Shown here piece after piece: positions 8,638 through 17,097 of a stretch of DNA of 64,000 nt. Position 1 is the first letter of the stretch, and each line of letters begins with the position of its first letter. A program made the translations under genes and the position numbers. The notes below the pieces were generated by a model. It was not told where the DNA came from. It made no database searches and saw only the letters and a program-made list of their open reading frames with translations. The stretch is taken from the NCBI RefSeq assembly GCF_003952365.1, contig NZ_CP034443.1, positions 1,481,001 through 1,545,000 on the forward strand, read 5' to 3'. The stretch is from Mesorhizobium sp. M9A.F.Ca.ET.002.03.1.2. GTDB taxonomy: Bacteria; Pseudomonadota; Alphaproteobacteria; Rhizobiales; Rhizobiaceae.

Positions 8638-8987
8638 ATGGTCAATTCCCAAATCGGCCGAACCTCGACCGTGCCGGTGCTGGCACCCGGGCAGCGCGCT
8701 GCCCAGGCAATCGCAGCGTCGACATCCTCCGCCTCGATCATATAGAAACCGGCAAGCTGTTCCTTGGTGTCGGCATAAGGGCCGTCGAGCACGTTGGTCT
8801 TGCCATCGGTTATCCGCACCGAGGTGGCGGATTGCGTCGGCTTCAACCGGTCGCCTGCGAGCCAGGCGCCGGATTTCTTCAACGCTTCCGTATAGGCGAC
8901 GTAGGCGCTCGACATTTGTGTCACCGCGTCCGCCGGCGCTGCCGCCATCCCGGCTTCGTTTCCGTAGATCAAAAGCATGTATCGCAT
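8634..8987 (-). CDS. YCII-related (DGPF-type) protein, sigma-factor partner
   Basis: A 117-residue ferredoxin-like fold protein. It begins MRYMLLIYGNEA and carries the DGPYADTKEQLAGFYMIEAE block, equivalent to the DGPF motif of this family. It ends GTVEVRPIWELTM. GGGAGA lies a few bases before the ATG at 8987. Proteins of this family sit next to ECF42 sigma factors and are their usual targets or partners; enzymatic function is not established. It is the first gene of the two-gene operon and is divergent from the TRAP binding-protein gene. Confidence 0.9.
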   Translation of the reverse strand: MRYMLLIYGNEAGMAAAPADAVTQMSSAYVAYTEALKKSGAWLAGDRLKPTQSATSVRITDGKTNVLDGPYADTKEQLAGFYMIEAEDVDAAIAWAARCPGASTGTVEVRPIWELTM

Positions 8988-9247
8988 GGTCTTCTCCCAT
9001 ATTTTCGAAGGCCGCATCGTTGCGAGCCGGACGTATGTCGTGCGGCCTCGTTCGATTTCGACAGGCGTTGTGAAAATCTTTCGTCTGCGGTGGCGTCTTG
9101 TGCAAGCGGGCATATGTTTCGCACCCACTCAACCGTTCGTCTAATGGCGGCAATTGCGGGTTGGCATTTCCCGCCCGCTGTCTAAACTCGCCTTGGCTCG
9201 TGCTGGGGAGGGCGGTACGGGCGCTGACATTTCAGGGAGGAAATCAC

Positions 9248-10204
9248 ATGTTTAATTTCAGGACGAAGTTTGTTGCCGGCGCGCTCGCGCTGTCGCTTGG
9301 CCTTGGCGCGGTGTCGGCCAAGGCGCAGGAATTCATCAACGTGCTGACCGGCGGCACTTCGGGCGTCTATTATCCGCTCGGCGTCGCGCTGTCGGAAATC
9401 TACGGTAAGGGCATCGAAGGCGCCCGCACCCAGGTGCAGGCGACGAAAGCTTCGGTCGAGAACCTCAATTTGCTTCAGCAGGGCAAGGGCGAGATCGCCT
9501 TCGCGCTCGGCGATTCCGTCAAGCTGGCCGCCGAGGGCAACACCGAAGCCGGCTACCCAGGCAAGCTCGACAAGCTGCGCGGCATCGCCGCCATCTATCC
9601 CAACTACATCCAGATCGTTGCCAGCAAGGAGTCCGGCATCAAGACGCTCGCAGACCTCAAGGGCAAGAGCCTGTCGGTCGGCGCGCCGGCCTCCGGCACT
9701 GAGATCAACGCCCGCGCCATCTTCGCCGCCGCCGGGCTGAAATACGAGGATCTCGGACGGGTCGAGTACCTGCCCTTCGCCGAATCGGTCGAGTTGATCA
9801 AGAACCGCCAGCTCGACGCCACGCTGCAATCGGCCGGCCTCGGCGTCGCCTCGATCCGCGATCTCGCCACATCGGTGCCCATCAACGTCGTTGCCGTGCC
9901 GGCGCAGGACGTCGCGAAGATCGGCTCGCCCTATCTTTCGGTGACCATTCCCAAGGGCACCTATGAGGGCCAGGCCGAGGATGTCGCTACCGCCGCCGTC
10001 GGCAATTTCCTCATCACCAGCGCCGATGTCTCCGACGAGGCCGCCTATCAGATGACCAAGCTACTGTTCGAAAATCTCGACCAGCTCACTGCTGCCCACG
10101 CCGCCGCCAAGGCGATCGATCCGGCCAAGGCGCTCGACGGCATGCCGGTGCCGCTGCATCCAGGCGCCGAGCGGTATTACAAGGAGAAGGGGCTGGTGAA
10201 GTAG
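9248..10204 (+). CDS. TAXI-family TRAP transporter solute-binding protein
   Basis: Periplasmic binding protein of a tripartite ATP-independent transporter. The 318-residue product has a clear Sec signal peptide (basic MFNFRTK, hydrophobic core, cleavage near SAKA-QEF at about residue 26). It then shows the TAXI signature GGTSGVYYPLGVALSEIY, and SVGAPASGTEINARAI in the middle. AGGGAGGAAA before the ATG at 9248 fixes the start. TAXI proteins have been linked to glutamate and related dicarboxylates, but the ligand here is not determined. The fused permease follows after a 158-bp gap filled by a palindromic repeat. Confidence 0.92.
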   Translation: MFNFRTKFVAGALALSLGLGAVSAKAQEFINVLTGGTSGVYYPLGVALSEIYGKGIEGARTQVQATKASVENLNLLQQGKGEIAFALGDSVKLAAEGNTEAGYPGKLDKLRGIAAIYPNYIQIVASKESGIKTLADLKGKSLSVGAPASGTEINARAIFAAAGLKYEDLGRVEYLPFAESVELIKNRQLDATLQSAGLGVASIRDLATSVPINVVAVPAQDVAKIGSPYLSVTIPKGTYEGQAEDVATAAVGNFLITSADVSDEAAYQMTKLLFENLDQLTAAHAAAKAIDPAKALDGMPVPLHPGAERYYKEKGLVK

Positions 10205-10208
10205 GGCC

Positions 10209-10347
10209 GCTCCCTCCCTCTTGAGGGGAGGGTGGACAGCCGCCGGAGGTGGATGGACGGGTGGGGTCGCTGCGGCAGTGCGCGGCCTGAACCGACCCCA
10301 CCCGCCTCGCTTCGCTCGGCACCCTCCCCTCGAGGGGAAGGGGCGCC
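10209..10347. repeat. Nested palindromic intergenic element within the TRAP operon
   Basis: Outer arms GAGGGGAGGGTG (10223-10234) and CACCCTCCCCTC (10320-10331) are perfectly complementary, as are inner arms CGGGTGGGGTCG (10258-10269) and CGACCCCACCCG (10293-10304). A further self-complementary CCCCTCGAGGGG lies at the right end. The layout matches repetitive extragenic palindromes seen in Mesorhizobium. It fills nearly the whole gap between the binding-protein and permease genes and could fold in the mRNA, raising binding protein over permease output. Confidence 0.8.
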
Positions 10348-10362
10348 CGCCAGGAACCGCCA

Positions 10363-12465
10363 ATGACCGACGCCCATCGCGAAACCCCGACCATTCTTTC
10401 CCCCACCGCCGAAGCCCCGGTCGAAGGCCTGCCGCCGGGTTTCGGCGAAGGGCTCGCCGGCAAGGCCGCCTTTCTCATCGCCATCGCCTTCTCCATTTTC
10501 CAGATCTACATCGCCGCTTATGGCAGCCTGCCGAGCCAGGTGGTGCGTGCCATGCATGTCGGTTTCTTGCTGCTGCTCGGCTTTGCCCTGATCGCCAATC
10601 TGCACGCCAAAAGCGTCCCGGCGAAAGCAGTGTTCTGGACGCTCGGTGTGCTCGGCTTCGCCACCGGCCTCTACAATTGGGTGTTTTATGCCGACCTCAT
10701 CCGCCGGTCCGGCTTCCTCACCACGCCGGACCTGATCATCGGCGCGGTGCTGGTCGTGCTGGTCTTCGAGGCCGCTAGACGGCTGATGGGGCTGCCGCTT
10801 GCCCTGATCGCCTTGATCTTCCTCGCCTACGCATTCTTCGGCAATCGCCTGCCGCCGCCCTTCATCCATCGCGGCTATGATTTCGCCCAGCTCGTCGAGA
10901 CCTTCGCCTTTGGCACTGAAGGCATATACGGCACACCGGTCTACGTCTCGGCCGCTTACATCTTCATCTTTGTCGTCTTCGCCGCCTTTCTCGAACGCGC
11001 CGGCATGATCGCGCTGTTCAACGATTTCGCCCTTGGCCTGGTCGGCACATGGCGCGGTGGCCCGGCCCAGGTCTGCGTTCTGTCCTCGGCGCTGATGGGT
11101 ACCATTTCCGGCTCCGGCGTCGCCAATGTGGTGGCCTCCGGCCAGTTCACCATTCCGCTGATGAAGCGCTTCGGCTTCCGTTCGGCCTTCGCCGGCGCCG
11201 TCGAGGCGACCTCTTCGATGGGCGGCCAGATCATGCCGCCGGTGATGGGCGCGGTCGCCTTCATTATGGCCGAGACGCTGAACATCCCCTATGCCGAGGT
11301 GGTCAAGGCGGCGATCATCCCGGCGCTGCTCTATTTCGGCGCCTGCTTCTGGCAGGTCTACCTGGAAGCCGGCAAGGCCGGCCTGCGGGGAATGGCCAAG
11401 GCGGACCTGCCCAATCCGTGGGAGGCGGTGAGAAGACATTGGCCGCTGGTGCTGCCGCTGGCCGCTCTCATCTATCTGCTGTTTGCCGGCTATACGCCGA
11501 TCTTCGCCGGCACCATGGGCCTGGCGCTGACCATTGTGCTCATCCTCGGCACGCCGCTGGCGGCGTTGATCGGGCCGCTTGCCTTCCGCATCGTCTTCTG
11601 GCTGGCGCTGGGACTTGCCGCCGCCTCTTTCCTAGAGTTCGGCGTCAACATCCTCGGCCTTGTGATCGCTGGGCTAATTGTCGCCTGCGTCGCCTTCAAG
11701 GGCGGCCGGGAGACGCTGCGTATATGCGTGGACTCGCTTGCCGAGGGAGCAAAGAACGCGCTGCCGGTCGGCATCGCCTGCGCCATCGTCGGCATCGTCA
11801 TCGGCACGTTGACGCTCACCGGCATCGCCTCCACCTTCATCGGCTGGATCATCTCCATCGGCGAGAACAATCTGTTCCTGTCGCTGGTGCTGACGATGCT
11901 CACCTGCCTGGTGCTTGGCATGGGCATACCGACGATCCCCAATTACATCATCACCTCGTCGTTGGCCGGGCCCGCACTGCTGTCGCTCGGCGTGCCGCTG
12001 GTGGTCAGCCATATGTTCGTCTTCTATTTCGGCATCATGGCCGATCTCACACCGCCGGTGGCGCTGGCCGCCTTCGCCGCCGCGCCCATGGCCAAGGAGA
12101 GCGGCCTCAAGATCGGTATCCAGGCCACCAAGCTTGCCGTCGCCGGCTTCGTCGTGCCGTTCATGGCGGTCTACACGCCGGCACTGATGTTGCAGGACGC
12201 CGGTCCGATCGCCGCCCAGTTCGGCTATCCCGTCGAGGTCGCCTATATCGTCGGCAAGGCTTGCATGGCCATAGTCCTGTGGGGCGCGGCCGCTGTCGGT
12301 TTCCTCGCCCGGCGCATGGCCTGGTGGGAACGTGTCGGCGCCTTCGCCGCCGGCGTGCTGCTGGTTGCCGCGCTGCCTGTCACCGACGAAGCCGGCTGGG
12401 CGCTCTCTGTCGCCTGGATCGGCTGGCACTGCTGGCGCGCGCGGCAGGCGTCCGCTACCGCATGA
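10363..12465 (+). CDS. TRAP transporter fused permease (4TM/12TM, DctQ-DctM fusion)
   Basis: A 700-residue integral membrane protein that combines the small (DctQ-like) and large (DctM-like) TRAP subunits, as usual for TAXI systems. After a soluble N-terminus of about 35 residues it has many hydrophobic segments. The large-subunit signature GTISGSGVANVVASGQFTIP and the EATSSMGGQIMPPVMGAVAF block lie at about residues 246-305, and a second, related repeat (GMGIPTIPNYIITSS) at about 522-536. The stop overlaps the DUF1850 start as ATGA. Transport is driven by an ion gradient; substrate unknown. Confidence 0.93.
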   Translation: MTDAHRETPTILSPTAEAPVEGLPPGFGEGLAGKAAFLIAIAFSIFQIYIAAYGSLPSQVVRAMHVGFLLLLGFALIANLHAKSVPAKAVFWTLGVLGFATGLYNWVFYADLIRRSGFLTTPDLIIGAVLVVLVFEAARRLMGLPLALIALIFLAYAFFGNRLPPPFIHRGYDFAQLVETFAFGTEGIYGTPVYVSAAYIFIFVVFAAFLERAGMIALFNDFALGLVGTWRGGPAQVCVLSSALMGTISGSGVANVVASGQFTIPLMKRFGFRSAFAGAVEATSSMGGQIMPPVMGAVAFIMAETLNIPYAEVVKAAIIPALLYFGACFWQVYLEAGKAGLRGMAKADLPNPWEAVRRHWPLVLPLAALIYLLFAGYTPIFAGTMGLALTIVLILGTPLAALIGPLAFRIVFWLALGLAAASFLEFGVNILGLVIAGLIVACVAFKGGRETLRICVDSLAEGAKNALPVGIACAIVGIVIGTLTLTGIASTFIGWIISIGENNLFLSLVLTMLTCLVLGMGIPTIPNYIITSSLAGPALLSLGVPLVVSHMFVFYFGIMADLTPPVALAAFAAAPMAKESGLKIGIQATKLAVAGFVVPFMAVYTPALMLQDAGPIAAQFGYPVEVAYIVGKACMAIVLWGAAAVGFLARRMAWWERVGAFAAGVLLVAALPVTDEAGWALSVAWIGWHCWRARQASATA

Positions 12466-12845
12466 GCCTTTGCATCCTTGCCGCCGGCAAGACGGTGACG
12501 ATCGCAGTCACCGCTTTCACACTTTCCTGGACCCATTCGGTGGAAAAGATGCATTGGCAGGAAGACTGGAAGGTGATGCCCTCTGGCTTGCAAGTCGTCG
12601 AGGCACGGATCAAGGGTTCGGGCGCCGGCATGGAGCCGCCGGAAGGCTCAGTGCTGAGAGACGGCTGGTGGGCCTATACACCCCGGATCGGCCCTCAGCC
12701 GCACCTTGTGCTCGCGGCCTCTGGCGCGACGGGTGAAGGGTGGACGCTATGCACGGTTCAGGGCTGCCGCGAATTGGGCAAGGCGGCAGGCGACACGATC
12801 TTGCTGGAGCCGTGCGGGCCGGAAGGTTCGAGCCAGCCGCGGTAG
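12462..12845 (+). CDS. DUF1850 protein associated with TAXI TRAP transporters
   Basis: A 127-residue protein beginning with a hydrophobic stretch (LAAGKTVTIAVTAFTLSWTHSV). DUF1850 members usually contain the pattern SWTHSVE and a later WKV, both visible here (SWTHSVEKMHWQEDWKV). They are found next to TAXI-type fused permeases, and this gene overlaps the permease stop by ATGA. No biochemical role is established; an accessory role in assembly or periplasmic ligand delivery is inference from context. Confidence 0.85.
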   Translation: MSLCILAAGKTVTIAVTAFTLSWTHSVEKMHWQEDWKVMPSGLQVVEARIKGSGAGMEPPEGSVLRDGWWAYTPRIGPQPHLVLAASGATGEGWTLCTVQGCRELGKAAGDTILLEPCGPEGSSQPR

Positions 12846-12917
12846 CGGACGATCGGCAAGGTGGTGCCGACGCGCCCGCGATATCGGACAGAAGAGAAGT
12901 TTTCCAGCGGCCGGCGT

Positions 12918-13169
12918 CTAGCCAATCAGCCTCGCCTTCAATTCGGCGGAAGGGATCTCGCAGCTCTCCTTCCTGCCGAACAAGGCGTAGCGGTTCTTCG
13001 CGAAGCGGTCGTAGAGCCAGTCGCGAACAGGCCGCGGCAAGAGCAGCAGCAATCTCGCCGCCCGCCACGGCCAGCCCAGCTCGGCCATGACGGCAACGAA
13101 ACTGTCCAGGCGGGTGAAGGCGCCGTCGAAGGCGGGCTTTTCAGGAGGATGGTTCAGCTTGATGGTCAC
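12918..13169 (-). pseudogene. Truncated DCC-family (DUF393) thiol-disulfide oxidoreductase
   Basis: The 83 codons encode only the C-terminal half of a DCC protein: a segment like WPWRAARLLLLLPRPVRDWLY followed by NRYALFGRKESC is typical of the family's end. The first 60-70 residues, which should carry the DGVCxLC redox motif that names the family, are absent, and I do not find them in another frame upstream. The opening residues (MTIKLNHPPEKPAF) do not look like the family. It may be a decayed gene, or a short protein that uses the remaining helices. Confidence 0.55.
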
Positions 13170-13348
13170 GTGGCGCCCGGCAGCTTATGTCCTGGGACAC
13201 TAAGCCTGCCGGCGGCGGGATCAAAGTCCCAGTGTTGTCGTACGCCGCCTGTCGGCCAGCGCAGGACGCTCCGCACGGTAGGTGGTTGCGCGATGATTTG
13301 TGGCCGGCCTGCAGATCCGGCTGTCGTGACGGCTTTCCATGGCCGTCA

Positions 13349-13495
13349 TCAGTGTGCGCTGATGCCGAGCGTGTTGCCGCGGCGGGCGCAAGCGGGACCC
13401 GGGCCGCGCATGTAATAGCGCTCCGGCCGATAGGTCGGCGCGACGAATTCGCGGATGGCGGCAGCATAGCCGGCGATGTGATTCCAGAAGTGCAT
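13349..13495 (-). CDS. Small hypothetical protein (48 residues)
   Basis: An open frame of 48 codons starting MHFWNHIAGYAAAIREF and containing APTYRPERYYMRGPGPACARRGN, with a bias to aromatic and arginine residues. The upstream sequence GGGACAGGGACAGG gives a possible ribosome-binding site 5-10 bases before the ATG. Codon use resembles coding DNA of this genome, and it sits in an otherwise empty 735-bp gap. I do not recognise a family. It could be a small stress or membrane-interacting protein, but nothing in the sequence proves that. Confidence 0.4.
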   Translation of the reverse strand: MHFWNHIAGYAAAIREFVAPTYRPERYYMRGPGPACARRGNTLGISAH

Positions 13496-13776
13496 TTTAC
13501 CTGTCCCTGTCCCGATTTCGGATGTCCCTTCCGAATTGCGAGGATCATAGCGTCGAGGCGTGAATAGTCGGTGAACACGATGTTAATATCTGGTCGAAAA
13601 TGCCTTGGTTCGTGGCCGCAATGCGGCTGATTCGGGGTCTTTCCATGCAGTTCGTCGACATATCGGTCGATGTGACTTTTGCATCACATATGTTTCGTTT
13701 GGATGTCGCTGCGGCGCGCTTCTGTTTCAGCCTTGGCCGGCGCCGCGAAATTTCCGTACTTGCCGCGGGAAAGTCA

Positions 13777-13802
13777 GGAACCCCTCCCGGCACAAGCACG
13801 TT
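13777..13802 (+). promoter_or_regulatory. EcfG-type general stress promoter upstream of the DUF892 gene
   Basis: GGAAC at 13777-13781 and CGTT at 13799-13802 are separated by 17 bases. This matches the GGAAC-N16/17-CGTT consensus used by the alphaproteobacterial general stress sigma factor EcfG. It lies 102 bp before the start codon of the ferritin-like gene, on the correct strand. Confidence 0.7.
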
Positions 13803-13904
13803 GACCGCAGGAGCCGGGACCAACCCCGCCCAGCAGGCAGGCGGCTTCCGTGGGAACCGCCGCCGCAACCCCGACACAGCAAGAACAATGGAAAGGCAAA
13901 AGCC

Positions 13905-14411
13905 ATGGGTTTCTTTTCGAAAGACATCAAGACGCTGGACGACCTCTTCGTCCACACGCTGCGCGACATCTATTACGCCGAAAAACAGATCGAGAAGTCG
14001 CTGCCGAAGATGATCGACAAGGCGACCGATCCGCAATTGAAAGCCGGCCTGGAGAAGCATCTCGGTCAGACCAAGGGCCATATCGAGCGCGTCGAGAAGG
14101 TGTTCGAACTGCATGGCGTGAAGGCCAAAACGGTCAACTGTCCGGCCATCGACGGCATTCTCGAGGAGGCCGATGAAGTCAGCGGCGACATCGACGACAA
14201 GGACGTTCTCGACGCCGCCCTGATCGCATCCGCGCAAGCGGTCGAGCACTATGAGATAACCCGTTACGGCACGTTGATCGCCTGGGCCAAGCAGCTTGGC
14301 CGCAGCGACTGCGCCAATGTCCTGGCCAACAACATCAAGGAAGAGCAGGCGACCGATCGCAAGCTTACCGAGATCGCGGAAGCCAAGGTCAACCTCCAGG
14401 CCGCCGAATAA
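13905..14411 (+). CDS. Ferritin-like DUF892 (YciE/YciF) stress protein
   Basis: A 168-residue four-helix bundle of the DUF892 family. It begins FFSKDIKTLDDLFVHTLRDIYYAEKQI, the conserved first helix with candidate di-metal ligands Glu and Tyr, and later has ASAQAVEHYEITRYGTLIAWA with the EHYE motif, and EEQATDRKL in the last helix. Family members are general-stress proteins that form dimers with a ferritin-like metal site; their substrate is not settled. An EcfG-type promoter 102 bp upstream agrees with stress induction. It precedes ligD, which has its own EcfG-type promoter. Confidence 0.92.
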   Translation: MGFFSKDIKTLDDLFVHTLRDIYYAEKQIEKSLPKMIDKATDPQLKAGLEKHLGQTKGHIERVEKVFELHGVKAKTVNCPAIDGILEEADEVSGDIDDKDVLDAALIASAQAVEHYEITRYGTLIAWAKQLGRSDCANVLANNIKEEQATDRKLTEIAEAKVNLQAAE

Positions 14412-14470
14412 AAGACTCTCGATCAGGGCAACGTCGGACAAATCCGGCTTTGCCGTGCTTTGCGGTGCCC

Positions 14471-14495
14471 GGAACTGAAACTGTTTCTATCCGTT
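14471..14495 (+). promoter_or_regulatory. EcfG-type general stress promoter upstream of ligD
   Basis: GGAAC at 14471-14475 and CGTT at 14492-14495 are separated by 16 bases, again the EcfG consensus spacing. The motif ends 60 bp before the ligD start and lies in the 144-bp gap after the DUF892 gene. Two such motifs in front of neighbouring stress-type genes make chance unlikely. Confidence 0.7.
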
Positions 14496-14555
14496 CAAGT
14501 GCGCCGGCGCCGCGGAGTCCTCGACGCCATATCAATCGGCATAGGATCGCGTGCG

Positions 14556-17075
14556 ATGGCCAGTCTCGAACAATATCACGCAAAGCGAGATTTCAAGAAG
14601 ACCGACGAGCCGGTTGGCAAGGTTTCACGTGGCAAGAAGGGCCATGCCGGCGGCATCTTCGTCATCCACAAGCATGCCGCCACAAGGCTGCATTATGACC
14701 TCCGCCTTGAGCATGGCGGCGTGCTCTGGAGCTGGGCGGTGACGCGAGGTCCTAGCCTCGACCCGCACGAGAAGCGGCTTGCCGTCCACGTCGAGGACCA
14801 TCCGATCGACTATGCTCCGTTCGAAGGCATCATTCCCAAGGGCGAATATGGCGGCGGCTCGGTCATCGTCTGGGACGAGGGGACATGGACACCGGCGACC
14901 GATCCGGCCAAGGCGATGAAGAAAGGCCATATCAGCTTCGAGCTCAACGGCCACAAATTGCACGGCCTTTGGCATCTAGTCCGGCTGAAGCCGCGTCCCC
15001 GCGAAAAGCGCGACAACTGGCTGCTGATCAAGTCCGACGATGCTGCCGCCCGGCCCGGCGAGGATATATTGCAGGAAGCGCCGGAATCGGTGAAGTCCGG
15101 CCTGACGATCGAGGAGGTCGGCGAAGGTAAGACCGCCGATGGCAAGAAGGCGAAGGTCTGGCATTCCAACAGACCGGCCGCCGGCAAGGCGAAGGCCAGG
15201 ACGGGGAAACGGCTTGAATTCATCGAACCGTGTCTCGCCACCCTGCAGAGAGATGCCCCTCCCGGCAAGGAATGGCTGCACGAGGTGAAGTTCGACGGCT
15301 ATCGCATGCAGGCGCAGCTTGCCGGCACCGAAGTGCGGCTGTTGACGCGCACCGGTCTCGACTGGACCGAGAAATTCGGCGGCGAGATTGTTGCAGAGCT
15401 CAGGCGTCTGAAATGCACCGATGCCATCATCGACGGTGAGATCGTCGTGCTGGCGGATAGCGGCGTCTCGTCCTTCGCACTGCTGCAGGCTGACCTGTCG
15501 GCGGGCCGAACGGACCGTTTTCTCTATTACGTCTTTGACCTGATGCGACTCGACGGCGAAGACCTGCGCACAGAGCCGCTGGTCGAGCGCAAGCAGGCTT
15601 TGCAGGACTTGCTTGGCAAACAGCCGGGCAACCCGGCAGTCCGCTTCAGCGACCATTTTGCCGAACCCGGCAAGGTCATGCTGGAGCACGCCTGCCGCAT
15701 GGGGCTGGAAGGCCTCGTCTCCAAGCGCGCCGACGCGCCCTATCGCAGCGGCCGCGGCTTGTCTTGGGTGAAGTCGAAATGCACGCTGCGCCAGGAATTC
15801 GTCATTGGCGGCTATATGCCGTCGGACAAAACCGGGCGTGGGCTGCGCTCGCTGCTGGTCGGCTATTACGAGGGCGGCAAGCTGCGTTATGCCGGCCGCG
15901 TCGGAACCGGGTTCACGACCAAGAGCACCAACGAGCTGAAGAAAAAGCTCGATGCGCTGAAGGCGAAAACCTCGCCCTTCGACAGGGCGGTGCCGAGGGG
16001 CAAGGGGCTGGTCTGGGTGAAGCCCGAACTTGTCGGCGAGGTGGAGTTCCGCAGCTGGACGTCCGACCGTATAATACGTCACGCCTCGTTCCAGGGATTG
16101 CGCGAGGACAAGCCGGCGGAGGAGGTCATGCAGGAAAAGCCGAAGGCACCCGCAGGCAAGGCAAAGCCTGCCGACGGCAAGGGGGAGAAATCCACCTCTG
16201 TCAAATCCATGGGCGTGGCAAAAACCGACGTAAAGCTCTCCAACCACGACAAGCTTCTGTGGCCTCAGGAGAAGATATCGAAGCAGGATCTGCTCGATCA
16301 CTATGCGCTCGTCTGGCCACGCATGAAGCAGTTCGTCGTCAACCGGCCGCTCAGCCTTGTGCGGGCGCCGGACGGCATCGGCGGCCAGCGCTTCTTCCAG
16401 AAGCATGCCTCGGCAGGCATGCATTACAAAATCGCCATGATGAAAGATCCGACCGACGGCGAGGAGATTTTGTTCGTTCGCGATTTCGACGGCATCGCTG
16501 CGTTGGTGCAGCTCGGTGTGGTCGAGATCCACATCTGGGGCTGCACCGCAGACGAACTGGAGAAACCCGACCAGATCATCTTCGATCTCGATCCCGATGA
16601 GGGTGTCGATGTGAAAGCGGTGCGCGCGGCGGCGCTCGAAATTCGCGGCCAGCTCGATGAGCTGTCCTTGCCGAATTTCGTCAAGACGTCAGGCGGCAAG
16701 GGCTATCATGTCGTCGTGCCGCTGAAGCCGTCGGCGGATTGGGATGAGGTGAAAGGCTTCGCCCATGATTTCGCCCGTGCCCTCGAACAGGCGGCACCCG
16801 AGCGCTACACTGCGACGCTGTCGAAGAAAGCGCGCACCGGCAAGATTTTCGTCGACTATCTGCGCAATGGCCGCGGCTCGACCACGGTCGCGCCGTACTC
16901 GTCACGGGCCAAGAAGGGCGCGACCGTCTCGATGCCGGTGACCTGGGCGGAGATCGAGGGCGGGCTGGCGCCGAACGCCTTTCCGATCGGCGACAGGACG
17001 ACGCTGAAGCGCCTGGCCGAGGCCGATCCTTGGAAAGACTTCTTCAAGCAAGGCAAGCCGCTCAAGCACGGCTAG
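14556..17075 (+). CDS. ligD: ATP-dependent DNA ligase LigD (phosphoesterase-ligase-polymerase)
   Basis: Multidomain enzyme of bacterial non-homologous end joining, working with Ku. The 839-residue product has an N-terminal 3'-phosphoesterase domain (about residues 30-160; HKHAATRLHYDLRLEHGG), a central ATP-dependent ligase domain with the nucleotide-accepting Lys245 in EVKFDGYRM, and a C-terminal primase-polymerase domain (about 550-835) with the metal-binding DLDPDEG at 677-683 and KTSGGKGYHV. Domain order PE-ligase-polymerase is the rhizobial/Pseudomonas type. A Lys/Ala-rich linker separates ligase and polymerase. No ku gene is in the window. An EcfG-type promoter precedes it, fitting repair in stressed or stationary cells. 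Confidence 0.95.
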   Translation: MASLEQYHAKRDFKKTDEPVGKVSRGKKGHAGGIFVIHKHAATRLHYDLRLEHGGVLWSWAVTRGPSLDPHEKRLAVHVEDHPIDYAPFEGIIPKGEYGGGSVIVWDEGTWTPATDPAKAMKKGHISFELNGHKLHGLWHLVRLKPRPREKRDNWLLIKSDDAAARPGEDILQEAPESVKSGLTIEEVGEGKTADGKKAKVWHSNRPAAGKAKARTGKRLEFIEPCLATLQRDAPPGKEWLHEVKFDGYRMQAQLAGTEVRLLTRTGLDWTEKFGGEIVAELRRLKCTDAIIDGEIVVLADSGVSSFALLQADLSAGRTDRFLYYVFDLMRLDGEDLRTEPLVERKQALQDLLGKQPGNPAVRFSDHFAEPGKVMLEHACRMGLEGLVSKRADAPYRSGRGLSWVKSKCTLRQEFVIGGYMPSDKTGRGLRSLLVGYYEGGKLRYAGRVGTGFTTKSTNELKKKLDALKAKTSPFDRAVPRGKGLVWVKPELVGEVEFRSWTSDRIIRHASFQGLREDKPAEEVMQEKPKAPAGKAKPADGKGEKSTSVKSMGVAKTDVKLSNHDKLLWPQEKISKQDLLDHYALVWPRMKQFVVNRPLSLVRAPDGIGGQRFFQKHASAGMHYKIAMMKDPTDGEEILFVRDFDGIAALVQLGVVEIHIWGCTADELEKPDQIIFDLDPDEGVDVKAVRAAALEIRGQLDELSLPNFVKTSGGKGYHVVVPLKPSADWDEVKGFAHDFARALEQAAPERYTATLSKKARTGKIFVDYLRNGRGSTTVAPYSSRAKKGATVSMPVTWAEIEGGLAPNAFPIGDRTTLKRLAEADPWKDFFKQGKPLKHG

Positions 17076-17097
17076 CTACGAAGTCACCGGCAAACCA

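Noticed and set aside
10177..11439. 420-codon minus-strand frame opposite the TRAP permease
   Set aside because: Rich in Gly, His, Arg and Asp as expected from the complement of a membrane protein gene; no motif, no ribosome-binding site.
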